A stretch of DNA of 64,000 bases from assembly GCA_029378245.1 (NCBI GenBank), contig JARKIF010000121.1, positions 1-64,000 on the forward strand, read 5' to 3'. The notes under the pieces were generated by a model. That model did no database searches, was not told the DNA's origin, and was given only the letters and a program-made list of their open reading frames with translations. This document shows, one piece after another, positions 1 through 11,259 of the stretch (position 1 is the stretch's first letter; each line of letters starts with the position of its first letter). A program made the position numbers and the translations under genes. The DNA comes from Roridomyces roridus (lineage: Eukaryota; Basidiomycota; Agaricomycetes; Agaricales; Mycenaceae).

Positions 1-2940
1 GGTCTTTGCGCCATCGTCCCTGGGATCGAACTCGGGGGGATGGCTACTTGAATTTCACTGCAGAGTGCACAGGTGCGTCGAACCATCTTTTGTACCAGGG
101 AATGAGCTGACGACGATGATAGCGGTGTATTCATCGTCCGCCAGTTCGTCTCCCTCGCGCCGGCTGCCCTTCACTCCCCACTCTCTCCACATCATTGTCT
201 GCGGGGCCTACTTGTGCCCCCCGCATTCTGCGTTCCTCGAGTGTCGTGCTCCCGGACGGGTCCACCACTCGGGGGCGGGAACGAGGTTGCTCCCAGTTGG
301 CTGACCGTTTCGTCTCGCATGTAAAGACGACGGGCGCCGCAATGTTGCACGTGGTGACGCCAGGCGTGCGCCGTACCTCCATTGTACGAGTACGTCGATA
401 TGCGGGCGTCGAGCATGGAATATCGACAGCTGTGGTGTCGAGTATGCGGGATGTCAAGCACGCGAGGAGCCGTTGGATGCCGAGCCTCGAGGATGAGGAG
501 TATCTGGACGTTGTGCGCAGGGACGTCAAGCCCGATGAGGTCGAGAACGTGGTTGAGCACTCTCGTGCTTCCCCACTTCGTTTTGTACTTACATCGTTTG
601 TACTATGTAGTACTAGTGCGCAATCTATTTCCTTCCCTTTTCGTCTTGCCTGTGTGTTGAGTACGGTCTCTCGCTGGGCATCCAGAATCGGACGCTCAGA
701 TCATTTAATTCGGGAACATCGGTGCGTTCCAACACTTCCACTTCCACCCACTCAATCCTTCTCACATCTGAGGAAGTTGAATCCACAATATTCGGCCTCG
801 TTTTAGAGCTTTTCGAGGCAAGTTGTTTCTCACTACTGTTCATTTTCTCAGAAATTTATACGGCAGGCTGTTGAGCTGTGAATTTTTTTCGAGTAGGTAT
901 TGTATCCATGCATCCACAGAATAAAATCTGGGACGAACGAGTGGATGTGGAAAGACGGTAGGATTTAAATCATCATTTAATTTTTGTCGGGAACTGATAT
1001 TGCCAGCTCGATCCGTATTGACATTTGGACTGGATCACCACTCCGCCTTCTCTACCTCCATGTTCACACATTGTATAACTTGGGCCCAACTTGAAATGGT
1101 ACTTCTGACCCGTGGCTTTCACACTGCAAACTGGTCTCCTGAGAAATGTCCGGCGTCTCGAGGCATTCTTCAAATGCATGGCGGCCTGACTGTTTCCCAA
1201 ACTCACTAAAGTATGTACATCCATTCGTCTGCAAGATTTGTGCCGGAAGAACGAGCGGCGGCTCTATTCGTCTCAAGAGAAGTGTCTGTTCTATTCCCTT
1301 GGAATGTGCCTACCGTGGTCGAGGGGCAGCCAAAGAGCAGAGTTTCACTACAGTCTGCCGAAGGAGATTCAGCCTGAGTCTTGTCTCGCCCCTAGGCTCT
1401 TCAGCTCTTAAATCTCAGTCGTTCCCAAACTGAAGGTACACAATCTAACCTCAACCAAGTTCTTGTGGGGCTCCAGCGACGGATTCTGCCTACACAAAAT
1501 CGTGGCAATGTAGATATTTGGGATTTTTTGTAATCTAGTCGCTTTCCGGGGCCCGGTGTACGCAAGGAGGTGCTCATAGAGTTGTTCTGCATCCTTAACA
1601 CACAACTTAAAGCAAAAGATAATCATAAAAGTGAGAGAGAACACCGTAAAACGCGCTCGAGCGGCCACATCTTGCTTTGTTGATGCATCATGTGACCACG
1701 TTTTCTCTCTTTGCCACCACGATTCCTCCACTTCCTCTCCCATCCAGATGGACGACAACTCGCTCAATTCACGTTGTATACGATGGAGATGGACCCCTCA
1801 AGCTTTGGACTGCATTGTAGGGAGGACCGGGAGCTGGATGACGTGGCATTCCGCAGGTGCGTCGCCGACATGTACGGCTCCATTCTTGCCCTCACAGGCA
1901 CTAGATTGCGCTCGTGTCACCTCGCCCTCTCTCTGCCTTGAGCCATGAATGCAATACAGGCCAGATTATGCCATTTCCGCCGTCCCAAGGTAGCCACTGT
2001 GCGTACACTTGGGGCTACAGATTGATACACTCATCCAACACCCACCCTCCCATCTTACGGGCCCGATTCCCACCACAGAGCAGGGCCCGACTCCCCGCCA
2101 CTCTCTCCTCCCGTTTTCTGCCGTTCCTAGCTGTTTCTACGACTTTCTAGATGCCACATCACAGTTCATTGCGTCAAGCCGCCAACCACACAATGGTGTG
2201 TACCCATTTCGTCCCTCCCTCCCTCCCTCCCTCGCACGCTGTAAATCGCAGGCAAGAGACTCGCCCCTGGGACTCCCAAGCCGCGTCTGTCCGCGCTCAT
2301 TCCCATTGAATTGAATCCACCCTGACATTTTGCTGCTTAGATATGCACCGTCCAGCCGAACGTTCTCGTGCACGCCTCATTCATCTTTGCCGCCTCCAAC
2401 TCATGAGCCCCAGCTACTCGATCCCCTACGCATCCTCGCACGCTGCCCGTCCGTCACCTCGTGCCGTATCGTCTTTGTTTACCACCGACGTGGTGTCCGC
2501 ATCGACCACACCGTCACATCCACTCCGTCGCCTACATGCAGATCTGCCTTTTTGCACCCGCCACCACCCGCCACCACCCCCACGGTCCCAGACGCCCGGA
2601 CTGCATGTACGGCTTCTTTAGCGTTGCACTGCTCCGGGTGGTCGTTGAGGCATACCGAGGTTGGTGTGAGGGGAGAGTGGCATGCGAGGGTGGTGTCCGC
2701 GTTTGGCTGCGTGTGTTGTATAGGGCAGGAGCGACGGGTGAGATTGTACCGCTGCCCCTCTTCGTTGAGGTCAGGCGCGGAAACGCTCTGCAGCACTCCT
2801 CCCATTGCCGTATGCGTTTCCAGCCGTCACTGAAGAGGAGGAAGGTGGTGGGCCGCTGTCGGATGGGGAGGGTAGCGATGGCCGGGTAACATCAGCGAGG
2901 AGGAGCTGCTGATGGGCGGGGAAGTGGACGATTAGCTACA
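1..2940. other. stretch without a recognisable gene
   Basis: No reading frame here resembles a family I know. The longest frame (about 203 codons near 195-806, plus strand) overlaps equally long minus-strand frames, the usual look of CG-rich non-coding or decayed DNA. A short CCCT microsatellite lies at about 2212-2233. No RNA gene seen. Confidence 0.4.
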
Positions 2941-2944
2941 AATG

Positions 2945-3235
2945 CCGGGGTGAATTTAACGCGTTGAAGTAGATTTAACGCGTTAAATAGATTTACCTCT
3001 TTTTTTATTGGTCAGCATTGCATTTCACGCGTTAATCTACGGGGTGATTTATGGCGTCCAAGTAGTCGTCTGACGCGTTAAATCTGCGGTCACGTTTTTT
3101 CCTGCACATCTCTTTCCTTTTTTTTTTTTTTTTAGTACGGTGTTGTCGCGTTAAATGTGGGCAACAATTGCCGTTTGTCGCGTGGAGCCCGGGGTAGCTT
3201 AATGCGTTGAATCGATCATTCAACGCGTTAAAAGA
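2945..3235. repeat. cluster of ACGCGT palindromes
   Basis: Exact ACGCGT hexamers occur at 2959, 2978, 3027, 3073 and 3223, with near matches at about 3147 (TCGCGT) and 3203 (TGCGTT). Most lie in a larger palindrome of the form TTTAACGCGTTAAA. Five exact copies in about 270 bp is far above chance. ACGCGT is the core of the fungal MluI cell-cycle box bound by MBF/Mbp1-type factors, but no start codon lies close by, so a satellite-like origin is equally possible. A poly-T run (about 3118-3133) lies inside the cluster. Confidence 0.6.
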
Positions 3236-3426
3236 ATAGCAGGTTATTCTGGCCAGATAAGTGGTTCCCACGGGTTAACTGCAGTGCCGCGGGTGCCGAT
3301 AGATAGCATGTATGCCGGCGGAGCCGCGGGGTTCCCGGTTTTACCCGTAGAGGCCCGGGAATTGGCCTTTGAGCCTATCCCTGGTTTAATGCAATAGCGA
3401 CATGGGTTACAACCCACTTTAATGCA

Positions 3427-4025
3427 TTATTTTAGGTGGACAAGGTGGTCAGGGTGGCCGCGCTCAATAAGAACCTTGAGGGCGAGGTGCTCGACGTCCG
3501 GGTGGAAGTAAGGGTCGTTTTCGTGTTGCATAAGCCAAGTGAGGATCGCAGAGATCGACATGCGCTCGAAGGTGGACTTGATCTCACGACGAGTACGGTT
3601 GTGGTACGACTCGCGGAGGATCTCGAACGCGCGAGGCACGAAGGGAAGGAGCTGCGAGTACGGCACGGGCTTGCGATGAAAAGGAACCGCTGAAGAAAGT
3701 GGTGAATGAGTAAAAGCATTGAGGGAGGCGAAAGTAGACGCACCCTGCTCATCGCAAATAGGACTCCGACGGAACGACAAGAACTCGTTCATCTCCGTAA
3801 ACTCGCAAGGGCAGAAGCGATAGGTGCACCGACGACAAGCACGCCCCCAGGACACGAAGATACAAGGCAGGCACAACTCTTGGCAAGGACCGCACATGGT
3901 TCCTCCGGGAGGCTAAGGAAAGGCAGTTTAGACGAAGTGTTGGGATCAGGGCTAAGATGGGAACATACCCGGAGGTCCTCCAGCATTTGGATGGTCTGAA
4001 CTTCGCGAAGGTTGCGACGAGGCAT
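3427..4025 (-). CDS. small six-cysteine-module protein (paralogue of the next gene)
   Basis: I read three exons, 3969-4025, 3744-3912 and 3427-3689, joined by GT-AG introns. Together they give 163 in-frame codons (162 aa). The start is MPRRNLREVQ at 4025. Exon 2 carries a cysteine module starting CGPC and ending CRRC..C: C-x2-C-x6-C-x8-C-x2-C-x6-C, with SWGRA before the fourth cysteine. This spacing matches the fungal Zn(II)2Cys6 pattern, but the basic residues typical of its DNA-binding loop are missing, so metal binding is plausible and DNA binding is not shown. The C-terminal part is helical with no family I recognise. The first intron follows codon 19 and the second is phase 1, exactly as in the gene at 4189-4850, so the two are tandem duplicates. 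Function unknown. Confidence 0.72.
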
Positions 4026-4188
4026 GTCGCTGGGAAAGTAGACAGAGAAATCGGTCAGTTCGAGGGGGTCTTTTATAGCAAATAGAGACCTCGCGGAAGT
4101 GATCGAGGGTGATACAACGATCGGAAACTGAAGATTTTCGAGGGCCAAGATAGCAGCGGCCGCATGTTTTTAGAAAGGGCAATTACGT

Positions 4189-4850
4189 CTACTCCATTAC
4201 ATGAAGGCTACTATTTTGGGTCGCGGCTCGGCTGAGTAAAATCCGAGCCTGGATAATCTGCATGGTGTCATGGACCGTCTCGGGATAGCATAATTCCGTC
4301 AGACGACACAGCGCCAAGTCCAGGAACGCTTGGGGCGGAGGTCCGGCACCGTAGACAGCGACAGTCCAGTCGATCAGAAGGTCGAGGCTCAGTTCGCGGA
4401 GGTTGAGATCTAGCATATACAACGGCCAGAGATAGTATTGAGTATGAAGGATCGCAAAGACCTCGGGAACGTGTGGGAAAAGGAAGGCGGGTGGCACGGA
4501 ATCAAGGAGCGCAGGTTCTAGAAAAACTTTGAGTGCCATCCGGGAGTACGGAAAACAAATAGCGCACCCGGAAGTTGGAAGTGAGGAGAGTGACGAAAGC
4601 TGTTCCACTCGTCCAAGCTCTTGTACTTGCAGTCGGCGTAATAATGGCCTTCGCAAGCCACGCACGCACGACCCCAGGAGAGGAACGAGCAAGTTTTGTT
4701 GGCGGCAGAGCATCGTTGACAGCAGTCGCCGGGTGATGGCTATGATAGGCGGGAATTCAACCGTGAGAAGACAGGTCCGCGAAGCGCACTTACCAGCACC
4801 TTGGAGAGGATAACTGCGGCGAGCAGTTGCTCGCGGGTGAGTCTGCTCAT
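4189..4850 (-). CDS. small six-cysteine-module protein
   Basis: Exons 4794-4850, 4568-4739 and 4189-4517 give 186 in-frame codons (185 aa) with clean GT-AG introns. Exon 1 encodes MSRLTREQLLAAVILSKVL. Exon 2 opens with the module CQRC-x6-C, then x8 ending SWGRA, then CVAC-x7-C, so C-x2-C-x6-C-x8-C-x2-C-x7-C. The first exon length (57 nt) and both intron phases match the 3427-4025 gene, and the DEWNSF..SP stretch after the module matches that gene's EMNEFLSF..SP. An ATG ten bases upstream in another frame does not lead into this exon. About 160 bp separate it from the downstream paralogue on the same strand. Role unknown; a small zinc-binding protein is the conservative reading. Confidence 0.72.
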
Positions 4851-5065
4851 GAGAAAGCATGGACGGACGTCGGGCCTTTTATGGTCCACGCGATAAGTCC
4901 ATGTGGCGATTTTGAAACTTCCGCGGAACGACAAATTCAGGCAGAAAGAGCAGTCAAAATGTTGAATTGGTCTGCTACTTCTATTTTACGAAGACTAGAT
5001 ACGGTTGAGCGTAAAGGAAGAACATTCTAAGGAGTGGGGATTGTTGGCAGTAACGAAAGTGGGAT

Positions 5066-6512
5066 TTAACATCCTTCGGGCGACTAGAAGGAGTGTCGGC
5101 GTGTGATCGGACAAAAGAAAATGTCAGAACATACAGAAGGGGGTGGCTCGATTTCACCCTTGGCAAGGCGCTCGAACTGAAGCTCGTGCCACTGACGGTC
5201 CTCGGCGACTTTCAGGTCGGCCTGGAGTCGGTCGATACGACGAAGATGAACGTCGAGACGGATAGCGCTATACTCAAGATCTTTCTTGATCTCGAGGGGA
5301 GAGCGGTCGGAGGACGCCGGGGGAGGGTTCTCAGCGATAAAGGCACGAGCCTTGTCCGCGACGTTGGCAGGCGGATCAACGAAGGCATCTGAGGAACAGA
5401 AGACGCCGTGAGTTTTAACGCTGCAGGAAGAGAATATAAGGACACACCAATAGCAGCCTCGTCATCGGAGATGTTTGCATAGATAGAGCTGGTACGCTGG
5501 CGCTTGCGGGGTGGAAAGTCCTTGAGAGACGGCTCGGGCTTGGTGTACTGAACGACCTTGAGGTACACAGGAGAGTCGCGGTTCAGAAAGCGAATACGTT
5601 CGTAAGGGAGACGTACCGTCTCAGGGCGTTTTCCCTCGGAGGTGTTCTTGGACTAGAAAAACGGGCAAATCAGATCGTAGGACGTGATCTATAGTGAAGG
5701 GGACGCACCTTCACGAGGACAGAAACGTTGGAACCAGAGTCAACGATGGTGGGGACCCGGGCGACGGCGCCTTTGTGGAAGTGGAGGCCCGCGAGCTTGG
5801 AGGGAGCACCAGCAGCACCATCGTCGTCGACGTCCATCTTGAGGAAATGGGCGAATTCGTGAGAGAGGATAAGAACGACTAAAGGAAGAGACGCACCGAG
5901 TTAGCGTCGACAGCGGGAGCTGGGATAATGGACACACCATCCTCGTCGTCTTCTCCATCCTCGACAGTAGGTGCAGAATTGACCTGGGAAATTGAAGGCG
6001 AATATGAGAAGGAAAAATGGACAGGCAGGAGATTGCGACGGACCTTTTTCTTGGGAGGTTTCCGACCAGTAGTGGCAGCACGCTTGGTTTTGCGATCGTC
6101 GGCGTCCTTCTTGCGAATTTGAGCATCCTTGCGCTGGGCTTGATAATATTGGAGGGCGAGGGCGCATTCCTTCATGGCAGCAGCAGGAGGCTCGAAACCG
6201 CACTCCTTCTTGGCTTCGAGGGCATCATCGCGGACGTGGAAGAGCGCTTCCTTGGCAGGAGTCATCTCGACCAAGTGAAGGGCTTCTTTGAACGCGTAGA
6301 GGTGACCCTGGGAATGAGTTAGCAAAGGCGTCGAGCAATAGAAAATATAGCAGACGCACTCCGAGATTCACTGCCTGAGCAAGTAAGGTCTTGCGGGTAG
6401 GGATAAGAACGGTCATCGTTTTATCGATGGAACGATAGGCGGCAACGGCTTCAACGAGTTGGGCGCCGGCCTTCATGGCGGCAGAGTCAGGAGAAAGAGG
6501 CTCAGGTGCCAT
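5066..6512 (-). CDS. hypothetical 369-aa protein of the cluster
   Basis: Seven exons are consistent with one open frame: 6360-6512, 6044-6307, 5897-5983, 5709-5837, 5448-5652, 5135-5388 and 5066-5083. Lengths sum to 370 codons. The start MAPEPLSPDSA was chosen because the larger gene upstream starts MAPKPRPLDSA. Residues about 60-140 are rich in Lys and Glu and end in a basic run (KPPKKK), a possible nuclear signal. An acidic stretch follows (EDGEDDEDG), then MDVDDDG..VARVPTIVDSGSNVSVLVK in pieces, then a heptad-like helix near residues 310-350. The last exon is only 18 nt (SPEGC, stop). No six-cysteine module is visible. The shared N-terminus and position suggest a relationship with the 7399-11259 gene, but the evidence is short. 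Function unknown. Confidence 0.65.
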
Positions 6513-7398
6513 GAGAAGTAGAGAGCGGAATGGGTTGCCTAGGGTGCCGTTTATATATTGCACGGTGGTGAAATTGGTGAAGTGCGGGTAACGGTCGAAA
6601 AAGGATGAGTCTGTAACGTTGAAATGTTGGTATCCGTTCATGACAGGAATAATATGACAAGTTCGCGGGGCACGCCCGAGGACGGTCGTGTTATTTTTGT
6701 GAGGGGGAGAGAGCCAAGATGGCGCCAAGCTTTTCAAAGATAAAGTTTCAGACTTGCAAATAGACCACCGACAAATCACTATGGCGTTAGACAAAGCAAT
6801 TTGCAAATATGTTACATGCGGGCACCGATCGGCAGAACTATAGTTAGAAGCAGAGTTCGAGGAAACGTGCGCGGGTGAGCAGATAAGAGTTGGCCAAGGA
6901 TTAGTCGGGTCAGAAATAAGGAATGGTCAATAAGAACCCGTGTGGGGTTCGAGGATGATGAGGGATCAAGAAGTTGTGATCCGGGAAGCGGTCCTAGAAG
7001 CAGTCCGAGAAGTGGTCAAAGCTATGATACAAGGTCGCATGACAAGAGTGTCAGACTACAAACATACTAGGACTAGAGAAGACTCAATGCGCAATACAGT
7101 AGACAACGCTTACTTGAAAGAAAAGACAAAGATATTTGTATTATCTTAAAGAGTGGAAGTTCGTTCGTCACACTATAAAGGCGGGAGTCAAAAGCAATGA
7201 TATTTGAGGCCACGATTGGGCCGACTACTAGATGTACAAAGGGAGAGCACTCTACTACTGCTACTCTAAGTAGATAGAGACGACGTATGTGACGTCGGTT
7301 GTAGTCCGCGGGGTGAAAAACAAATACACAAAAAGCGATTGGCCGTATCGGCTCGCAACAAGATGCCCGCATTCCCAAACCCATCCAGCACAGTCCAC
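6513..7398. other. intergenic stretch
   Basis: About 890 bp between the stop of the large broken gene and the start of the 369-aa gene. I see no conserved frame, repeat array or RNA gene; it should hold the promoter of the 369-aa gene. Confidence 0.4.
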
Positions 7399-10300
7399 CT
7401 AATCCGTCGGTTCAGCAGCCGTGAGATGAGGAGCGGGCGAGGAGTTCGGCGAGCCCATCAGCTCGTCCTCCGGCGCGTGATCCGTCATCGGCGTATCGGG
7501 GGCGTTGAGGGTCGCGATGGCAGGCGTTGACGGAGAAGTCAGACGAGACTCGTCCAAAGCTAGACTCGAATATCAGCCAAACACGGAAAAGAATAAGAAA
7601 GAAAGTTAGACGTACCACCACCCAGAGTACTAAAGCGCGAGATCGGCGTTGGAGGGTGAGATGGATGCGCCGAAGTCGAAGCCACAGGGGCCATTGGAGG
7701 AGCCGTCTCCATGGGTGCCGGGCGCGAGAAATCGGGCGCAGAGTTGAGGCGCAATAGTCCGCTGGTCGACGCTTGGGCAGGGACGTGAGGCAAAGCGATC
7801 AACTACAACGCATAGAATCAGGGAAGAAAGAATAAAGGAACGTTACGATGTACGCGGGTAGGCTCCATGTGTGCAAAAGCGAACTGGTGACGTTCCTCGA
7901 GGTCCTCCACGAAAGCAGTCGCCGAATCCATGTCGATGTTGTGGAAACGGAAGAGTGAGAGGAGTACGTCGAGGTCGTCACGACCGTTCTGGAACTTCTT
8001 GAAGAGCTCGGCCTCGGGAAGGGACTTGCGGAGCGAGAAGATGTACAACGCCAACTCCTGCAACTGCATCCGATAGAAGGAGCGCTGGTTGAGGAAGACG
8101 GCGAGCGACGACTCGAGGTTATGACGTGCGAAAGCCAAACCTTCGAAGCGATGGATCAAGCCTATGAAAAGAAGTTAGGGATAGAAAAAAAAAAAAAAGT
8201 GCAGAAAGGGAAAAGACGCACTGAAGTTGGACATCTCGATGGCAGGCCGAAGGGACTCGAACATCGCGCTCTGTTCGTATTCGTCAATAGAGTTCGAGCA
8301 AGTCCCGTGGCCGACGCCACAGCCAAGGCACCATCAGCAAAACTAAAATGATCTGGCGGATCTGGCAGCAGATCAATCAGACGCGCCAGACCGCCAGAAC
8401 TGCATATGGCAGCATAATGACACGCCTGGCGCCAGAATTGATTCTGGCGCCACAAATACACTAATGGGGGAGTAACAAAAGCTATTAAATTTGGCATTGT
8501 ACACGGATTACAGTGGAACGGCGTCAACGGCACCACTCTCACGTTTGCCGAGTAAGGCCGCGCCCCCGGAGAGGATCGCGTGACGCAATACGGGCATGGG
8601 AAGGGAGGAGGGACGCAGCGCAGGGCTCGAAACGACTAGGACACAGAACGCCGCACTACATGAGCCAGGGTGTGAGAATCCGAAACGGGAATAAACTGGT
8701 GGACTCACGCTTCGCCCGCCTCGCATCGCTCGCCTTGCTTCGCCCGCCTCTCGACACACCTTTCCAATCCTTCGACGACGGTCTTCTGAGTGAATTGATC
8801 CAACGTCAGCGCCGTGGCTAGAGCAGCTGCCTAGAAGGCCAGAGACCAGAAGAGTTCCTTGGAAACCAAAGACAAGGGCTTGACGGCGTGAGGCGTGAGG
8901 CGAGAGCCAAGGCATCAACAGCAGGATGGATCCAAGGGTCTTCAAGTTGTCTTGAATCTTGAAGGCGTCGAGACAGAGGGATTGAGACAAAATTGAAGGG
9001 TTGGCGTCGTCGCGCGAGGGGGGAGAGGGAAGAAGATGAGGGAAGAAGACAAGTGGTGCTGCGGGCGTTTGATCAACAATGGCGTGATTGTTAATGGGAC
9101 ACCGATCTTCCGGACCACGTGCGTTCGGACTTGTCATTTTCAAGAATTCCGTGGCTTCCAGGCACCTCCAGGCAGCGAGCAAGAGGACCTCACGATGACT
9201 CTCAAAGCACAGAACGATCGCACGGCTTGACACAGACAAATTTCTGTCAAGACTGTCAAAAACATTTTCGGCAGCTCCTGGCGCCATGTCAACCAGATGG
9301 ATCAGATGGTGCCAGATCTCGCCAGATGCGCCAGATGGATTGAGTTTTGCTGATGACGCGTGTTTCGGTCCCAAAGACCCACAGACGTGGTTGCGCTTGG
9401 CGCAGTTCGAGCACGGAGCAGGCGCCTAGCACAAAACAGGTTGAGCTAGGGCCGCACCAGAAGAGAAAGACAGAGAAACGACGACTCACTTTGAAGTAGT
9501 TCTTGCCCGGGATGCGCGAGGCGATGATCAGATCCGGATCGAGGGTCGGATCGTCGGGCGAATCCGTGTCTTTGAACAACGATGGGGCGGGGGCAGGAAT
9601 CGAATCCTGGTCGATTGAATACTGAGGATTGCTGAAATAATCGACGACGTCCATGGTCTCGGGGATGGGCGTGGCTTTGACGATGAAGTCGTGCGGGATG
9701 ACGCGAGGAATAACGCCGGGCATTGAACGCTCTAAGTTTCAAACGTCAGAACGTCAGGAAGAAAAAACAAGAAGAAAAAGAACATACTGGGGCCCGAAGT
9801 TTTCGAATGCATCGAGTTGGCGTACCACTCGTGGGTTTGAAGACCGTCCGGAGGGTTGGTCGGGACCTCGGGCTTGGGGTCGTCAAGGATGTAGCTTTTG
9901 TAGCCACCGTCGGGGTTGGCAGCGTAAGGATGCAGAAACGGACGTTTCTGGTCAGGGGCCTCGGACGGTTCGCTCTTCTGTTTGCGTTTGCGCGAGGTTT
10001 TCGGAACCTCGACAGGCGGAAGGTCGGGAGGTGGTGACTCGGGGGGACGAGCAGCCACGGTCGACGGGCGCATCGAACGACGGTTGGAGGGGGCCGGCGA
10101 CTCGACACGAGTTTTGGGCGGAAGACCTTTGATGATCAAGGCCTCGTCCTAAAAACAGTTAGCATAAAAAGAAGAGATGAGAAGATCGAGGGACGCACCT
10201 CGGAAGGGACCTCCTCAGACTCGACTCCACCCAAAGAAGGACCAGGCGTAACGTCGTTCGAACGACGACGACTCTTGGCCTTGGAGTTCTTGTTGCCCTT

Positions 10301-11259
10301 CTTCTTGGACGGAGCTTGGAAGAACGGGGCGGCTGCCGACTTGGGGTGGGTAAAGAGGTTGATGGAAGGAACGGCCTTGTTTTTGGACTTTGTGGACGAA
10401 TAGCCGAAGGGCGGAGGCGAAGGCTCCAGTTGGTCCTCGGGCATCTGAAAAGAATTCAAAAAACAGCGCAAAGAAAGCGGAGAGGATGGACGTACGCGGT
10501 CGTCCTCGTTAAAATACAAGTTAGGGGTCGCGAGCCGCGAAGCGGGAGCCTTGGCAGAAGACTTCGCTGGCGTAGGAGTGAGGGCCTTGGCGGCAGATTT
10601 CGCTGTCGTGGGAGCAAGGGCCTTGGCGGCAGACTTCGATGGCGGAGGGACGGGAGCGACATCGGAGCCCTCATCGTCGTCATCGTCCATGGCCATAGCG
10701 AAGCGATCGTCCAGCGACAACGGCACAGGAGGTGCAGGAGGCGCAGGTGGTGCCGGAGGTGCCGGAATGTCGAACGAAGGAGGAAGGACGGGCTGTAAAA
10801 GGCGTCAATAAAACAAGCGAGGAGACGAAGCGTATTGAGACGCACGCGAGAAGGATCATCGGAAGGAATCATGGGTCGATAGGCAGCCGTGCCTTTCAGG
10901 TTCTTGTTGCCAAGACCGGAGACGTCGTTGAGACGGGTAAGCACGTCAAAGCACTGGGCAAAGAACGCCTCGATCTCGGGGATGACTTCCCCTTGCGCGT
11001 GATCGCGATAGCGTTTCTAAGAAGGAGTTAGCCGTTTCAAAAAAGAGAAAAGAACGGGACGTACCAAGAACTGAAAATAGTGTTGGGTCTCGCGGACGAG
11101 AACAGACAAAGTAACCGGTTCCAGCGGACGAGTGGTGTCGAAACGATCGGTGAAGAAGACGAAAGCACGGTCACCACCGTCGCGGATGGGTTTCCACGGG
11201 TCCGAGAGGAAGCGAGCCTTGGCCGAGGCAGAGTCGAGAGGTCGAGGCTTCGGAGCCAT
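7399..11259 (-). pseudogene. large six-cysteine-module gene broken by a TIR element
   Basis: Ten exons can be read: 11065-11259, 10846-11016, 10496-10792, 10199-10444, 9788-10148, 9490-9731, an exon spanning 9425 to 8222 that contains a 1,024-bp insertion, 7854-8161, 7616-7802 and 7399-7559. Leaving out the insertion and one copy of its AC duplication, all junctions keep one frame for 782 codons. Order: globular N-terminus (MAPKPRPLDSA); proline/alanine- and Lys-rich low-complexity middle with basic clusters; the module CSNC-x6-C-x8-C-x2-C-x6-C (about residue 510); a helical region (about 545-650); a Ser/Pro-rich tail. The insertion falls between the third and fourth cysteines. As it stands, translation would run into the element and stop. 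Every other splice site and frame is intact, so the break is recent. Function unknown; a nuclear, zinc-binding protein is an inference. Confidence 0.68.
8332..9355. mobile_element. 1,024-bp TIR element in a coding exon
   Basis: The ends are inverted repeats beginning CATCAGCAAAACT, about 35 bp with roughly 30 matches. The next bases repeat ATCTGGCG on both sides, as in subterminal transposase-binding repeats. The flanks carry a 2-bp duplication AC (8330-8331 and 9356-9357); removing one copy joins the host frame exactly. An internal 288-codon minus-strand frame is a read-through of the host exon and resembles no transposase. It is probably non-autonomous. The superfamily is unsure: a 2-bp duplication with subterminal repeats would suit some CACTA-like elements, while the end sequence is not diagnostic. 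Confidence 0.8.

Noticed and set aside
195..806. 203-codon plus-strand frame
   Set aside because: It overlaps minus-strand frames of similar length, its composition is Arg/Ser-rich, and it matches no family.
8508..9374. 288-codon minus-strand frame as a transposase
   Set aside because: It begins in the host exon and reads through the TIR element; it has no DDE, zinc-finger or other transposase motif.
9653..10132. 159-codon plus-strand frame
   Set aside because: Antisense to exons 5 and 6 of the large six-cysteine gene.
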